From CAKRPJ01 sp934376955 (GTDB lineage Bacteria; Bacillota; Clostridia; Lachnospirales; Lachnospiraceae), in assembly GCA_934376955.1 (NCBI GenBank), contig CAKRPJ010000003.1, positions 57,841 to 121,840 of the forward strand: a stretch of 64,000 nucleotides of DNA. Direction: 5' to 3'. Position 1 is the first letter of the stretch; each line of letters starts with the position of its first letter. The position numbers and the translations under genes were made by a program. This document shows positions 52,740-61,754 of the stretch, piece after piece. Under the pieces are notes generated by a model. That model did not search any database, had not been told where the DNA came from, and saw only the letters and a program-made list of their open reading frames with translations.

Positions 52740-54065
52740 TTAAATAATGTGAAGGAACACAAGGATACAGGTAACTACGGCCCCGGTAAATCCGGCTACG
52801 GTAGAAGCACCGCCTACGCCGCGGATACCCTGGTTCACATTCATGTTGGACATGGAAACAGTTACCCAGAATCCGGAGGAGTTGGCATGCTTAAACATCA
52901 AAGCGCCTGTACCGCAGGCTAAGAATGCTGCTACCGGAGAGATACCGAGTGTTGCTAACATCGGCTCAACTAAAGCAGCTGCTGTCATTACGCCAAGAGC
53001 ATTTGATCCGGTCACTACATGGATGATCGCTGCAATAATGATCGGGATCAGGATCGCCGGGAACGGAGACTGTACGATGATGTCTGCGATCTTTTCTGCT
53101 ACGCCTGCATTTTTAACAAAGGTAGCAAGGGCGCCGCCCATACCGGTAACAACGATCGGTACCGCAGAAGCTACAATGCCTTCGTTTACCCAGTCGTTTA
53201 AGACTTCCTTGCTTCTCCATTTCTTTCCTGTCAACGGTAAAGAAAGGATACATCCGGTGAACAGAGCTGCTAACGGGCTTCCGATGAAAGCAAGGAAGTT
53301 TGCGATCGGAGTTTCCGGAACAAGGATAGAAGCAACGGTGTTAAGAAGGATCAAGAACAGCGGGAACAGGATCGGGAGCAGAGATTTAAACAGAGACGGA
53401 AGCTCCATGTTTTCACTCTCCGCTGCTGACTTCAGGAATTCCTCCTTCGGGGCAACCGGTGTTTTTAAGGTCATACAGTATAATGTAGCTGCAATTACAC
53501 TTGGAACGGCTACAATAGCGCCCCAGAGGATCGCCTGTCCGAGAGGAACGTTCAAAAGAGCTGCCGCGGATACCGGGCCCGGTGTCGGCGGTACTAAAGA
53601 AGCGGTAACAAGGGCGCCAAGATAAAGAGCAGTACCATAGCTCATCATAGACTTATTTGTCTTGACTGCTAAAAGAGATACGATCGGGATCAGGAGAATT
53701 ACGACTGTATCTGCAAAGATCGGAATACCAAGGATCGCGGAGCTCAGTGCGATCGCCCAGATCATATTTTTTTCACCTACAAGGCCGATCGCCCATTTGG
53801 TGATCTTGATCGCCGCACCTGTTTTTTCAAGAACCGTACCCATGGTACATCCGAGAACAATAACAATAGCTACACTTTTGATGGTTCCGGAAAATCCGCT
53901 GTTGATGGTACTCTCGATCTTCTCCCACGGAGTTTTGAGCGCTACAGAAAGGATCAGAGCGGAAACCAGAATTCCCATTGCTGCGTTTACCTTACATTTT
54001 GAGATCAGGATGATCATCAACGCAATAACAACGGCAAAAACAATTAGTACATAAGATGTTGACAT
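52740..54065 (-). CDS. GntP-family organic acid permease
   Basis: A 441-residue transporter with about 12-14 membrane segments and the GntP-type segments CKVNAAMGILVSALILS, FADTVVILLIPIVSLLA and LVPPTPGPVSAAALL. GntP carriers import gluconate and related sugar acids by proton symport. First gene of the minus-strand operon, behind a sigma-54-type promoter at 54134-54149 and a GGGGG ribosome-binding site. Beside a tetronate kinase/decarboxylase the substrate is likely a four-carbon sugar acid; this is inference. Confidence 0.92.
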   Translation of the reverse strand: MSTSYVLIVFAVVIALMIILISKCKVNAAMGILVSALILSVALKTPWEKIESTINSGFSGTIKSVAIVIVLGCTMGTVLEKTGAAIKITKWAIGLVGEKNMIWAIALSSAILGIPIFADTVVILLIPIVSLLAVKTNKSMMSYGTALYLGALVTASLVPPTPGPVSAAALLNVPLGQAILWGAIVAVPSVIAATLYCMTLKTPVAPKEEFLKSAAESENMELPSLFKSLLPILFPLFLILLNTVASILVPETPIANFLAFIGSPLAALFTGCILSLPLTGKKWRSKEVLNDWVNEGIVASAVPIVVTGMGGALATFVKNAGVAEKIADIIVQSPFPAILIPIIIAAIIHVVTGSNALGVMTAAALVEPMLATLGISPVAAFLACGTGALMFKHANSSGFWVTVSMSNMNVNQGIRGVGGASTVAGFTGAVVTCILVFLHII

Positions 54066-54133
54066 GTAAAAATTACCCCCTTCTTAGATTTGCGGCTGCA
54101 GCTTGCAGCACATTAATGTTACACTCATAAATC

Positions 54134-54149
54134 AGCAATATTTATGCCA
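54134..54149 (-). promoter_or_regulatory. Sigma-54 promoter of the gntP operon
   Basis: On the minus strand TGGCATA-AATA-TTGCT has the -24 GG (54147-54148) and -12 GC (54135-54136) at the exact sigma-54 spacing. It is about 70 nt from the gntP start. Confidence 0.85.
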
Positions 54150-54249
54150 GATATTTTTTTCCCTGAAAAAAAAAATTGATTTCCCTTTGTTTACCTTATA
54201 TAATTGGCATCTGTACTTTCCGCTTTGTCTTGTGCAAATTTCTCATGAC

Positions 54250-54319
54250 GATGTTGCATTGAAAAAGATGTTGCAACACATGAACAGAATTTGAAACATC
54301 TGCATCATGCTGCATCATC
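54250..54319. promoter_or_regulatory. Candidate activator sites upstream of gntP
   Basis: TGTTGCAT at 54252, the palindrome TGTTGCAACA at 54269-54278 and two direct TGCATCAT copies at 54301-54319 lie 100-170 nt upstream of the sigma-54 promoter, the usual place for enhancer sites of a PrpR-type activator. Related motifs occur near 56264-56361. Confidence 0.6.
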
Positions 54320-54341
54320 TTTTATCCTTGATCACTCGATC

Positions 54342-56243
54342 CTATATTTGATATTTCTGCATTTTTCTCCAGAGGGTGGAACGGTTTATCCCAAGAAGGG
54401 CGGCTGCCTTCGACTTATTTCCTCCGCATCGGTTCAACGCCTTCCGGATCCTCTCCTCCTCCGTTTCGATCTCTGCCTCTTTCTTTTCGATCTCCGGAAT
54501 ATTCCGTGCCTCCTCCAGATCATCCGGATAAAGAGCCTCTCTCATATTTTGGGCTGTGATCCACTCTCCGTCCTTTTGTACGCAGACCCGCTCCACGATG
54601 TTCCTAAGCTCTCTTATATTACCCGTAAATGGATAATTGTATAGAAGCGGGATCGCATCCGGGGCAATAAACGGCACCTGCATTCCGGCCTCAGTACACA
54701 GCATTTTTACAAAATGAAGAAACATGAGCTCTACATCATTCCCACGCTCTCTAAGGGGTGGGATGAACAGGCGCAAAACATCCAGCCGATACATCAGATC
54801 CTTTCTGAATTTTCCCTGTGCCGCCAATTGAGAGATGCTCTTATTGGTCGCAGCAAGGATACGGACATCCACATCGATGACCTTATTATCTCCGATCCTT
54901 CTGACCTGCTTCTCCTGAATGACCCTTAAAAGCTTACTCTGAGTCGCCAGAGATATTTCTGCGACCTCATCCAGAAAGAGGGTGCCTCCGTGGGCCTGCT
55001 CAAACAGCCCCATCTTTCCTCCCTTACTGGTACCGGTAAAGGCGCCCTCTACATAGCCAAACAGCTCACTTTCCAGAAGATTTTCTGCCAATGCCGCACA
55101 GTTGATCGCCACAAAAGGCCCGTTTTTCCGTTTGCTGGCATTATGGACACTCTGGGCAAACAGCTCTTTTCCTGTTCCGGTCTCTCCAACAATAATTATG
55201 TTAGAATCCGATGCCGCATATTTCTTTGCTGCGGCTATCGTCCGATCCATCCGCTCGCTCTTATGGATGATATCCTCAAACGTATATCTGGCCTTTAAAC
55301 CACGTTCATTTAACTTTCTTCGGATCTGACCTTCCAAATCCTGAATAAGCGTTATGTCAGAAAGATCCAGCACCACGCCGGAAATTTCTCTGTTGGCGAT
55401 CACCGGAGTTCCGCTCACGGAGATTTTTGTTTTCGTGCCGGGAACGGTCAGAATCTGACCGGATATCTCCTTTTCCGTTTCCATAACTGTACGATACACT
55501 TTGGAAAGATACGGCAGCGTATCCTCTAATCTTCGATCCTTCAGGCTAATATTTCCATGCATCTGACGGACGACCCGGTTCCTGACTAATATCACCCCCC
55601 GGTTGTCCACATAAAGGATCCCGTCCTTTGATGAATAAATGATCGTCTTATACATCTGGGAAACGATCCTCTCCTGCCGGATCTGATCGACCGTTCGGAT
55701 CGCTTCATCAAGGGCCCTAAGGATCGTATCTTCACCTGTCCGTATCACGACAGAATTTATCCCCATCTGTCTGGCCAGCATATTTACCGAATAGCCGCCT
55801 ATAACGGCATCACACCCGGCCTCCAGCACCTTCTGCATGGTATCGGATATCTCATCATGCTCTACCGGGGCGTATGCACGAACATCAATATTCATGATCT
55901 TTCCTGCGGTCTCTGCCTCAAATAGCTGACCCTCGAAGCCGCAGATCGCAATTTTCTTTGAATGAAAACGTTCCCCACACTCATGGATCGCACGGATAAT
56001 ATCATATCCGGATATCGAGAGGCTGATCGTGGGGATCTGATGATACATGGAGGTAGTCTTTCTCGCCGTATATCCTCTCGCGATGATCGCATCGTATTCC
56101 CCGGTCGGGACATCCGGTGTATCCTCCACCGTCATGGTACATATATCTGCGTTCACTCTTTTGGCGTCCTTATGATGCGAAAGGACATATTCCACCTTGC
56201 TTCTCAGCTCCGGGTAAGGGACAATAAATAAAAGACGGATCAT
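54342..56243 (-). CDS. PrpR-type sigma-54-dependent activator
   Basis: A 633-residue regulator: N-terminal PrpR sensor domain (about 1-190), a PAS-like domain (about 195-300), the AAA+ domain (about 322-560) with Walker A GETGTGKE at 353-360 and Walker B LFLDEV near 422-427, and a C-terminal Fis-type helix-turn-helix (about 590-633). The sigma-54 loop reads GAFTGT (400-405) instead of GAFTGA, a change in the last residue. It very likely controls the gntP operon and the OtnK-OtnC gene. The N-terminal domain probably binds the inducing acid or its phosphate. Confidence 0.93.
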   Translation of the reverse strand: MIRLLFIVPYPELRSKVEYVLSHHKDAKRVNADICTMTVEDTPDVPTGEYDAIIARGYTARKTTSMYHQIPTISLSISGYDIIRAIHECGERFHSKKIAICGFEGQLFEAETAGKIMNIDVRAYAPVEHDEISDTMQKVLEAGCDAVIGGYSVNMLARQMGINSVVIRTGEDTILRALDEAIRTVDQIRQERIVSQMYKTIIYSSKDGILYVDNRGVILVRNRVVRQMHGNISLKDRRLEDTLPYLSKVYRTVMETEKEISGQILTVPGTKTKISVSGTPVIANREISGVVLDLSDITLIQDLEGQIRRKLNERGLKARYTFEDIIHKSERMDRTIAAAKKYAASDSNIIIVGETGTGKELFAQSVHNASKRKNGPFVAINCAALAENLLESELFGYVEGAFTGTSKGGKMGLFEQAHGGTLFLDEVAEISLATQSKLLRVIQEKQVRRIGDNKVIDVDVRILAATNKSISQLAAQGKFRKDLMYRLDVLRLFIPPLRERGNDVELMFLHFVKMLCTEAGMQVPFIAPDAIPLLYNYPFTGNIRELRNIVERVCVQKDGEWITAQNMREALYPDDLEEARNIPEIEKKEAEIETEEERIRKALNRCGGNKSKAAALLGINRSTLWRKMQKYQI

Positions 56244-56263
56244 AAAGCTGCCTCCATTCTGTT

Positions 56264-56372
56264 ATGCTGCAGCTGCCGCAATGCTGCAGACACTTTTGTT
56301 CGGTATGGGCCATCATGTTGCATCGGTGTTGAATTTTGTTTGATTATACAACAGTGCAACACTATTCGTCAA
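56264..56372 (-). promoter_or_regulatory. Sigma-A promoter of the activator gene with overlapping sites
   Basis: On the minus strand TTGACG (56367-56372) and TATAAT (56343-56348) with an 18-nt spacer form a housekeeping promoter. The spacer contains TGTTGCAC, and TGTTGCAT (56316) and two ATGCTGCAG copies (56264, 56281) lie nearby, so the activator may bind over its own promoter and also act as enhancer-bound protein for the sigma-54 promoter at 56514. Confidence 0.6.
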
Positions 56373-56512
56373 CGCATCGCCGCCCGCTTGAAACAGCGGA
56401 TCTGCACATTTATATACAATTCTTGCAAAACCTCCCTCTTTGTCAGGGGATTTTTCATTTTTTTATCCTGCCTGATCCCCGTCCGATCCCCTCTGTAAAA
56501 AAGCTGCTAGGT

Positions 56513-56528
56513 TGGCATGTTTTTTGCT
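56513..56528 (+). promoter_or_regulatory. Sigma-54 promoter of the OtnK-OtnC gene
   Basis: TGGCATG-TTTT-TTGCT places -24 GG at 56514-56515 and -12 GC at 56526-56527, the exact sigma-54 spacing. Transcription would start near 56539, about 50 nt before the start codon. Confidence 0.88.
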
Positions 56529-56588
56529 ATATTTAATGGTGAATATGTATTTGCATCATTTAGCATTAGATGATATGAGGAGGATAAC

Positions 56589-58412
56589 ATGGCTGTATTA
56601 GGATGCATCGCAGATGATTTTACAGGCGCCAGTGACGCCGCATCATTTCTCGTAAAGGGAGGCATGAGTGTAAGGCTCTACAACGGGATCCCGCAGAACA
56701 GCGAATCCTGCAGCTCTGCACAGGCTATCGTGATCGCTTTAAAATCGCGAACACAGGAAACAAGCTCTGCCGTAGCAGACAGCCTTCAGGCAGCCCGCTT
56801 CCTCTTAGACCAGGGTGTGAAACAGATCTATTTCAAATATTGCTCTACCTTCGATTCTACTCCAAAGGGAAACATCGGGCCGGTGGCTGACGCTCTCATG
56901 GAGCTTACGAAATCTTCCTGCTCCATTCTCTGCCCCGCACTCCCGGTAAACGGAAGAACCGTAGAAGACGGAAAGCTTATGGTAAACGGAGTTCCGCTTC
57001 ACGAGAGCCACATGAAAAATCATCCCCTTACGCCTATGTGGGACTGTAGGATCGACCATCTGATGGCTCCTCAGAGCAAGTTCCGCTGTATGAATATCTC
57101 CTCGGATGAGCTGGAGCACTTTTCTGTGGAAAGCCTTAAAACAACGCCAATTTACTTGATTCCTGATTATAGAACTGCTGAGGACGGTGAAAGAATCGCT
57201 CGCGTTTTCAGCTCACTCCCCCTCCTTACCGGCGGAAGCGGGATCTTGGAGCCCCTTGCAAAAATCTGGGCGAAAAAGCTTGCTTCCTCCGGTACTATCC
57301 CCAAAAGTGCGACAACAGGAAACGCACTGCTCTTAGCCGGAAGCTGTTCTAAGGCAACTTTGGGGCAGATCGCATGGTATCAGAGTCAGGGGATGCCCAC
57401 CTACAAGCTCGATCCGGAAGCTATGATAAATGGAAAGCAGACGCTGGAGGATGCGTGGGAATTTGTTATGAAGTATTCTGCTCCCAATAAAACGGTATTG
57501 GTATACAGCTCCGACACACCGGAAAGAGTCCGGGAATTTCAGAAAATGGGAGCCGAACGTGTTGCTTCTGTATTGGAGGGCACTACAGCCGCCCTCGCAG
57601 CCCGGGCGGTGAAAGCCGGCTTTACCCGCATCATCACCGCCGGTGGGGAGACCTCCGGTGCCGTCACAAAGGGGCTTGGCTTCTCCTCCTACTGGATCGG
57701 AGAAAGTGTTGCCGCGGGTGTTCCGATCATGGTTCCCGCTGAACGTCCTGATATACGTCTTATCTTAAAAAGCGGAAACTTCGGCCAGCAGGACTTCTTT
57801 GTCCGTGCCCTGTCTATGACCGGAAGCTTTGATCCGGAGCTGGATAGAAAGCTTGAAGATGCCGTCTGGGCAGCCCACAGCCTGTTTGAACGCGGAAAGA
57901 CCAGCGGCTCCTCTGCCAACATGAGCTTCTCCCACAACGGCCACATTTACATTACTGCCAGCGGCAGCTGCTTCGGCACACTCAAAAAAGAAGATTTTTC
58001 CTGTATTGATAAGGACGGCTCGGTCATTTCCGGTAAAAAGCCGAGCAAGGAATGGCCGCTCCATACAGCACTCTTTGAGAAGGATCCGGACATCGGCGCC
58101 GTGATCCACACACACAGTACCTATGCCGTTTTATGGAGCTTTGTTCCCGCCTCCGATGAAAAGGACTGCATACCGGCTCATACCCCTTACCTGAAAATGC
58201 GGCTGGGCTCTGTCGGCTTGATCCCCTACGAGAAACCGGGATCAGAAGCCCTGTTCTCTGCATTCCGCGAAAGAGTCATGGACAGTGATGGCTTCCTCTT
58301 GAAAAATCACGGCCCTATCGTTCCCGGAAAAACAATTATGGACGCCTTCTACAGTCTGGAAGAACTGGAAGAAAGCGCCCACATTGCATGGGAATTAAGG
58401 AATAATGAATAA
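56589..58412 (+). CDS. Fusion of four-carbon acid-sugar kinase and class II aldolase (OtnK-OtnC)
   Basis: A 607-residue natural fusion. Residues 1-about 405 are a DUF1537 (OtnK-type) kinase with IADDFTGASDAASF (about 7-20), the ATP-side GGETSG at 352-357 and a C-terminal SGNFG stretch. Residues about 415-607 are a class II aldolase (OtnC-type) with Glu488, His507 and His509 (HTHSTYA) and His574 (KNHGPI) as likely catalytic/zinc residues. In known pathways OtnK phosphorylates a 3-oxo-tetronate and OtnC decarboxylates the product to dihydroxyacetone phosphate. Joining both prevents release of the unstable intermediate. Start has AGGAGG. Confidence 0.9.
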   Translation: MAVLGCIADDFTGASDAASFLVKGGMSVRLYNGIPQNSESCSSAQAIVIALKSRTQETSSAVADSLQAARFLLDQGVKQIYFKYCSTFDSTPKGNIGPVADALMELTKSSCSILCPALPVNGRTVEDGKLMVNGVPLHESHMKNHPLTPMWDCRIDHLMAPQSKFRCMNISSDELEHFSVESLKTTPIYLIPDYRTAEDGERIARVFSSLPLLTGGSGILEPLAKIWAKKLASSGTIPKSATTGNALLLAGSCSKATLGQIAWYQSQGMPTYKLDPEAMINGKQTLEDAWEFVMKYSAPNKTVLVYSSDTPERVREFQKMGAERVASVLEGTTAALAARAVKAGFTRIITAGGETSGAVTKGLGFSSYWIGESVAAGVPIMVPAERPDIRLILKSGNFGQQDFFVRALSMTGSFDPELDRKLEDAVWAAHSLFERGKTSGSSANMSFSHNGHIYITASGSCFGTLKKEDFSCIDKDGSVISGKKPSKEWPLHTALFEKDPDIGAVIHTHSTYAVLWSFVPASDEKDCIPAHTPYLKMRLGSVGLIPYEKPGSEALFSAFRERVMDSDGFLLKNHGPIVPGKTIMDAFYSLEELEESAHIAWELRNNE

Positions 58413-58420
58413 AACTCTAA

Positions 58421-58457
58421 CTGGGAGAGGCGATTAATTTTGCTCTCCCAGATATTT
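58421..58457 (+). terminator. Terminator after the OtnK-OtnC gene
   Basis: CTGGGAGAG (58421-58429) pairs perfectly with CTCTCCCAG (58443-58451), followed by ATATTTTTC. The loop contains the stop codon of the convergent lyase gene. Confidence 0.85.
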
Positions 58458-59657
58458 TTCTGTATGCTTTGTGTTTACTGCCTCACAGATCCTGCGCAGT
58501 CCCTCCTCTACGGTTGCTCTCGGACAAGCCAGATTCAGGCGGATAAATCCGTCAGAGCTCTGCACAAACATATTTCCGCCCTCAAGAAGCACGCCTGCCT
58601 TATAGGCGAAAAACAGCGGAAGATGCTCATCCGGTTCAAAATATGCGCTTAAATCTACCCACGCCAGATAGGTTGCTTCGGAGATTCTGCATTTTGCCTT
58701 CGGAAGATGCTCCTTTAAGTAGTTTACCGTAAATTCAAAGTTTCCGTCCAGATAAGCTCTAAGCTCCTGTAACCACTCATCTCCCTTTTCATAGGCAGCC
58801 TGTGCTGCGGCAATACTCAACGGGTTATCAAAGTTATAATGGCGGTCCAGCCAGATCTTTCTCATATCTTCATCACGGATAATAACATTGGAGATCATCA
58901 TTCCGGCCAGATTAAAGGTCTTGCTCGGGGCCATGCAGGTGATAAGTCTTTTATAGTCCGGCATTACCTTTCCAAGGGGTGTATGATGCTGACCCAGTCT
59001 CAGAAGATCACAGTGGATCTCATCTGAGATCACCCATAACTGATGCTTCTCAACGATCTTTGCAACCTTTTCCAGTTCCTCCTCTTTCCACACGCGGCCG
59101 CTGGGGTTATGCGGATTGCAGAAGATCAATAAAGTTGTCTTCTCATCTGCTGCCTTTTTCTCAAGATCATCATAGTCGATCTTATAGTATCCATCTTCAT
59201 TGATCAGATCGGAGCATACATATTCCCGCTTGCTGAAATCCGCTGCATATTTAAAATATGCGTATGACGGTGTTAAAAACAGTACCTTCTCATCCGGCTT
59301 GCAGATATATTCGACCAGCTCGAATAATGCGGGGATGATCCCATTTGACATAACCAGCTCTTTCCGGTCAAAGCTCCAGCCATATTTTTTCATGCACCAG
59401 CCGTTAAATGCGTCATAATAGCTCTTTTCAAATACTCTGCTATAACCGAAGATCCTCTTATTGAGTCTCTCACGGATCCCGTCAATTACTACCTCCGGTG
59501 TGGCAAATTCCATATCAGCGACCCACATGCGGATAAATTCCTCATCCTTGTAAGGAAATGTCATCGTTTCATCTGCGTGGAAAATATAGTCACGGAAGCC
59601 ATCCGTATTCAAAGCATTCGTGTGTCTTCTGTCAATGATCTCATCAAAATTATACAT
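58434..59657 (-). CDS. MalY/PatB-family PLP-dependent C-S lyase
   Basis: A 407-residue fold-type I PLP enzyme. The N-terminal MWVADMEFATPEVV, NPHNPSGRVW near 181, SDEIHCDL near 211 and the PLP lysine K246 (APSKTFNLAG) define the MalY/PatB group, which cleave cystathionine or cysteine C-S bonds; some members also act as regulators. The start has a weak GGAAA-type site. It is convergent with the acid-sugar fusion gene and separated from ptsI by 246 nt; a role in methionine/cysteine metabolism is likely. Confidence 0.9.
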   Translation of the reverse strand: MYNFDEIIDRRHTNALNTDGFRDYIFHADETMTFPYKDEEFIRMWVADMEFATPEVVIDGIRERLNKRIFGYSRVFEKSYYDAFNGWCMKKYGWSFDRKELVMSNGIIPALFELVEYICKPDEKVLFLTPSYAYFKYAADFSKREYVCSDLINEDGYYKIDYDDLEKKAADEKTTLLIFCNPHNPSGRVWKEEELEKVAKIVEKHQLWVISDEIHCDLLRLGQHHTPLGKVMPDYKRLITCMAPSKTFNLAGMMISNVIIRDEDMRKIWLDRHYNFDNPLSIAAAQAAYEKGDEWLQELRAYLDGNFEFTVNYLKEHLPKAKCRISEATYLAWVDLSAYFEPDEHLPLFFAYKAGVLLEGGNMFVQSSDGFIRLNLACPRATVEEGLRRICEAVNTKHTEKYLGEQN

Positions 59658-59903
59658 ATCTCATTTCCTTTCCGGCTTCACCCTTGTTGTTTGATGCACC
59701 AATTTTATCAGACTTTTTCTTTTAAAGTCAAATAAGCCGGAGTTTCTTGGAATGAAACTAAATCATAAATTTGTTTCGTGAGAATAGATTTTTACCTTCA
59801 TTTTTTGGCATATCGGCAGGAAAGCTAACTTTTTCACCCGGATATCGCAAATTTGTTGATTTATAATAAATTTTTCCGACAGCCCACTTATGCATTGTTC
59901 TTT

Positions 59904-61541
59904 TTATACGTCGTTCTCTTTATACGTTATTTCCCTTAATACCTTACGGACAGGCAGCACACAGCCGGGAGACACCGACAGCTCATCGACTCCCATTCTT
60001 ATAAAGGTCTCGGTAAGCGTTGTATCTGCTCCCAGCTCTCCGCAGATCCCCACCGGGATTTTGGCCTCATGGGCGCTCTCCACCGTCATCCGGATCATCT
60101 TTAAAACGGCCGGGTGGTGTGCGTCGTAAAACAGCTCCAGCTTCTGGTTCTGCCTGTCTGCTGCCAACGCATACTGTGTCAGATCATTCGTTCCGATACT
60201 GAAGAAATCGACTTCACCTGCAAGCTCGTCACTGACCATGACTGCCGCCGGGGTTTCGATCATAATGCCCTGAGGTACATTGCCGAAAGTAATCTTCTGC
60301 GCTCTCAGCTCCTCCTTTACCTCCTCCATGATCTCCTTCACCCTGCGAACCTCCCAGACTGACGTGATCATCGGATACATGACCGCAATATTTCCGTATG
60401 CACTGGCGCGCAGGATCGCCCTTAGCTGTGTCTTAAATATCTCCGGCTGCGACAGACAGATCCGGATTGCACGATAGCCGAGGGCCGGATTTTCCTCCTT
60501 GGGAATGTGAAAATAATCTGCCTGTTTGTCCGCTCCGATATCCAGTGTGCGGATTATAACACGTTTTCCTTCCATTGCCTCTGCGACAGACCGGTAAATC
60601 TTAAACTGTTCCTCCTCATCAGGATAATCCATGCTGTTGAGATAGATGAACTCACTTCGGAATAATCCGATCCCGCCGGCATCATTTTCAAATACCATAT
60701 CCAGATCGTCGAGGCTGCCGATATTCGCATAGAGGCTTACATGCCGTCCATCTAACGTCACATCTTCTTTTCCCTTTAATTCCAGAAGGAGAGCCTTCTT
60801 TTTCTCCTCCTCGGCCTTGCGTTTTAAAAGTCCTGCTCTTACCATCTCATCCGGTTCAATATAGACAGTACCGTCAAAGCCGTCCACGATCGCTTCTTTC
60901 CCGTCCATATCGGCCCGCAGATCTATCCCGGTGTCGACAATGGCCGGGATACCCATGGTTCTGGCTAAGATCGCCGTGTGGGAATTGACCGAACCTCCGG
61001 CGGTGACAAAAGCAAGGATCTTCTCCTTGTCCATCTGCACCGTCTCAGATGGTGCCAGATCCTCCGCAAAGATAAGCACCGGCTCCGAAAGGCTCGATAA
61101 TTCTGTCTTATTTCCCGATAATACAGAGGTCAGACGTTCTGAGACATCTCGGATATCCGCTGCTCTCTGGCGCATGTAATCATCGTCGATCGCAAGAAAA
61201 ACCGCAGAATAATTGTCGGCTGTCACATGCACAGCATATTCGGCATTGACACCTTCCGCATTGATGATATAGTTGACCGAATCGATATACTCCTTGTCTT
61301 CCAGTATCATCTGATGTGCGGAGAAAATAGCTGCATTCTCCTTGCCCACCTTCTCCGTGGCTCTCTCGTATAAGACAGAAAGCTGAGCGATCGCTTCTTT
61401 TCTTGCACACTCAAACCGCTCACATTCTGTTTTCGTATCTGCAACATCTGTTTTTAGGATCCGGCGCTCGGTCTTGGAAAATATCTGTATTTTTCCGACT
61501 GCGATTCCGCCAAATACGCTCTTTCCGTGATATATCTGCAT
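59904..61541 (-). CDS. ptsI: PTS enzyme I (phosphoenolpyruvate-protein phosphotransferase)
   Basis: Enzyme I takes phosphate from PEP and passes it to HPr to drive PTS sugar uptake. The 545-residue protein has the phospho-His domain with H188 (GGSVNSHTAILART, about 182-195), and the PEP-binding barrel with GIGLFRSEF (about 300), RTLDIGADK and SIGTNDLTQYALAADR, then GELGAD. It is slightly short of the usual 570. The start at 61541 has GGGGG 8 nt upstream; the longer frame from 61643 includes a repeat and is rejected. HPr is not adjacent in the window. Confidence 0.95.
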   Translation of the reverse strand: MQIYHGKSVFGGIAVGKIQIFSKTERRILKTDVADTKTECERFECARKEAIAQLSVLYERATEKVGKENAAIFSAHQMILEDKEYIDSVNYIINAEGVNAEYAVHVTADNYSAVFLAIDDDYMRQRAADIRDVSERLTSVLSGNKTELSSLSEPVLIFAEDLAPSETVQMDKEKILAFVTAGGSVNSHTAILARTMGIPAIVDTGIDLRADMDGKEAIVDGFDGTVYIEPDEMVRAGLLKRKAEEEKKKALLLELKGKEDVTLDGRHVSLYANIGSLDDLDMVFENDAGGIGLFRSEFIYLNSMDYPDEEEQFKIYRSVAEAMEGKRVIIRTLDIGADKQADYFHIPKEENPALGYRAIRICLSQPEIFKTQLRAILRASAYGNIAVMYPMITSVWEVRRVKEIMEEVKEELRAQKITFGNVPQGIMIETPAAVMVSDELAGEVDFFSIGTNDLTQYALAADRQNQKLELFYDAHHPAVLKMIRMTVESAHEAKIPVGICGELGADTTLTETFIRMGVDELSVSPGCVLPVRKVLREITYKENDV

Positions 61542-61612
61542 CTTGCTATCCCCCGATCCATGTCTGATTTTTGTTCCCTTCCGAGCCTTCAGGCCGAACG
61601 TCCGTAAGCCTT

Positions 61613-61733
61613 GGCGCGTGATTCCGGTCAGCGAAGCTGACATATTCCTATCAGAACTACAGCGTATATGATCTCCCTCATATACGCTGTAATCTTCTTC
61701 ACCGCGCGGGTGATCCCGGTCAGCGTGGCCGAC
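61613..61733. repeat. Duplicated 29-nt segments flanking a hairpin
   Basis: Segments 61613-61641 and 61705-61733 share 23 of 29 positions in the same direction. Between them 61659-61671 pairs perfectly with 61678-61690 (13 bp, TCTCCC loop). The block lies between the mgtE stop and the ptsI start; the hairpin lacks a T-run, so it is unlikely to be a strong terminator. Confidence 0.6.
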
Positions 61734-61754
61734 CTCTTTTCTGCCAAAGCTATG

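Noticed and set aside
52843..53625. A 260-codon plus-strand frame opposite gntP
   Set aside because: The opposite strand encodes a full GntP permease. This frame has no ribosome-binding site and no domain.
61541..61643. Longer N-terminus for PTS enzyme I
   Set aside because: The extra 34 residues come from a repeat-bearing intergenic stretch, and the ATG at 61541 has the proper ribosome-binding site and the usual family start.
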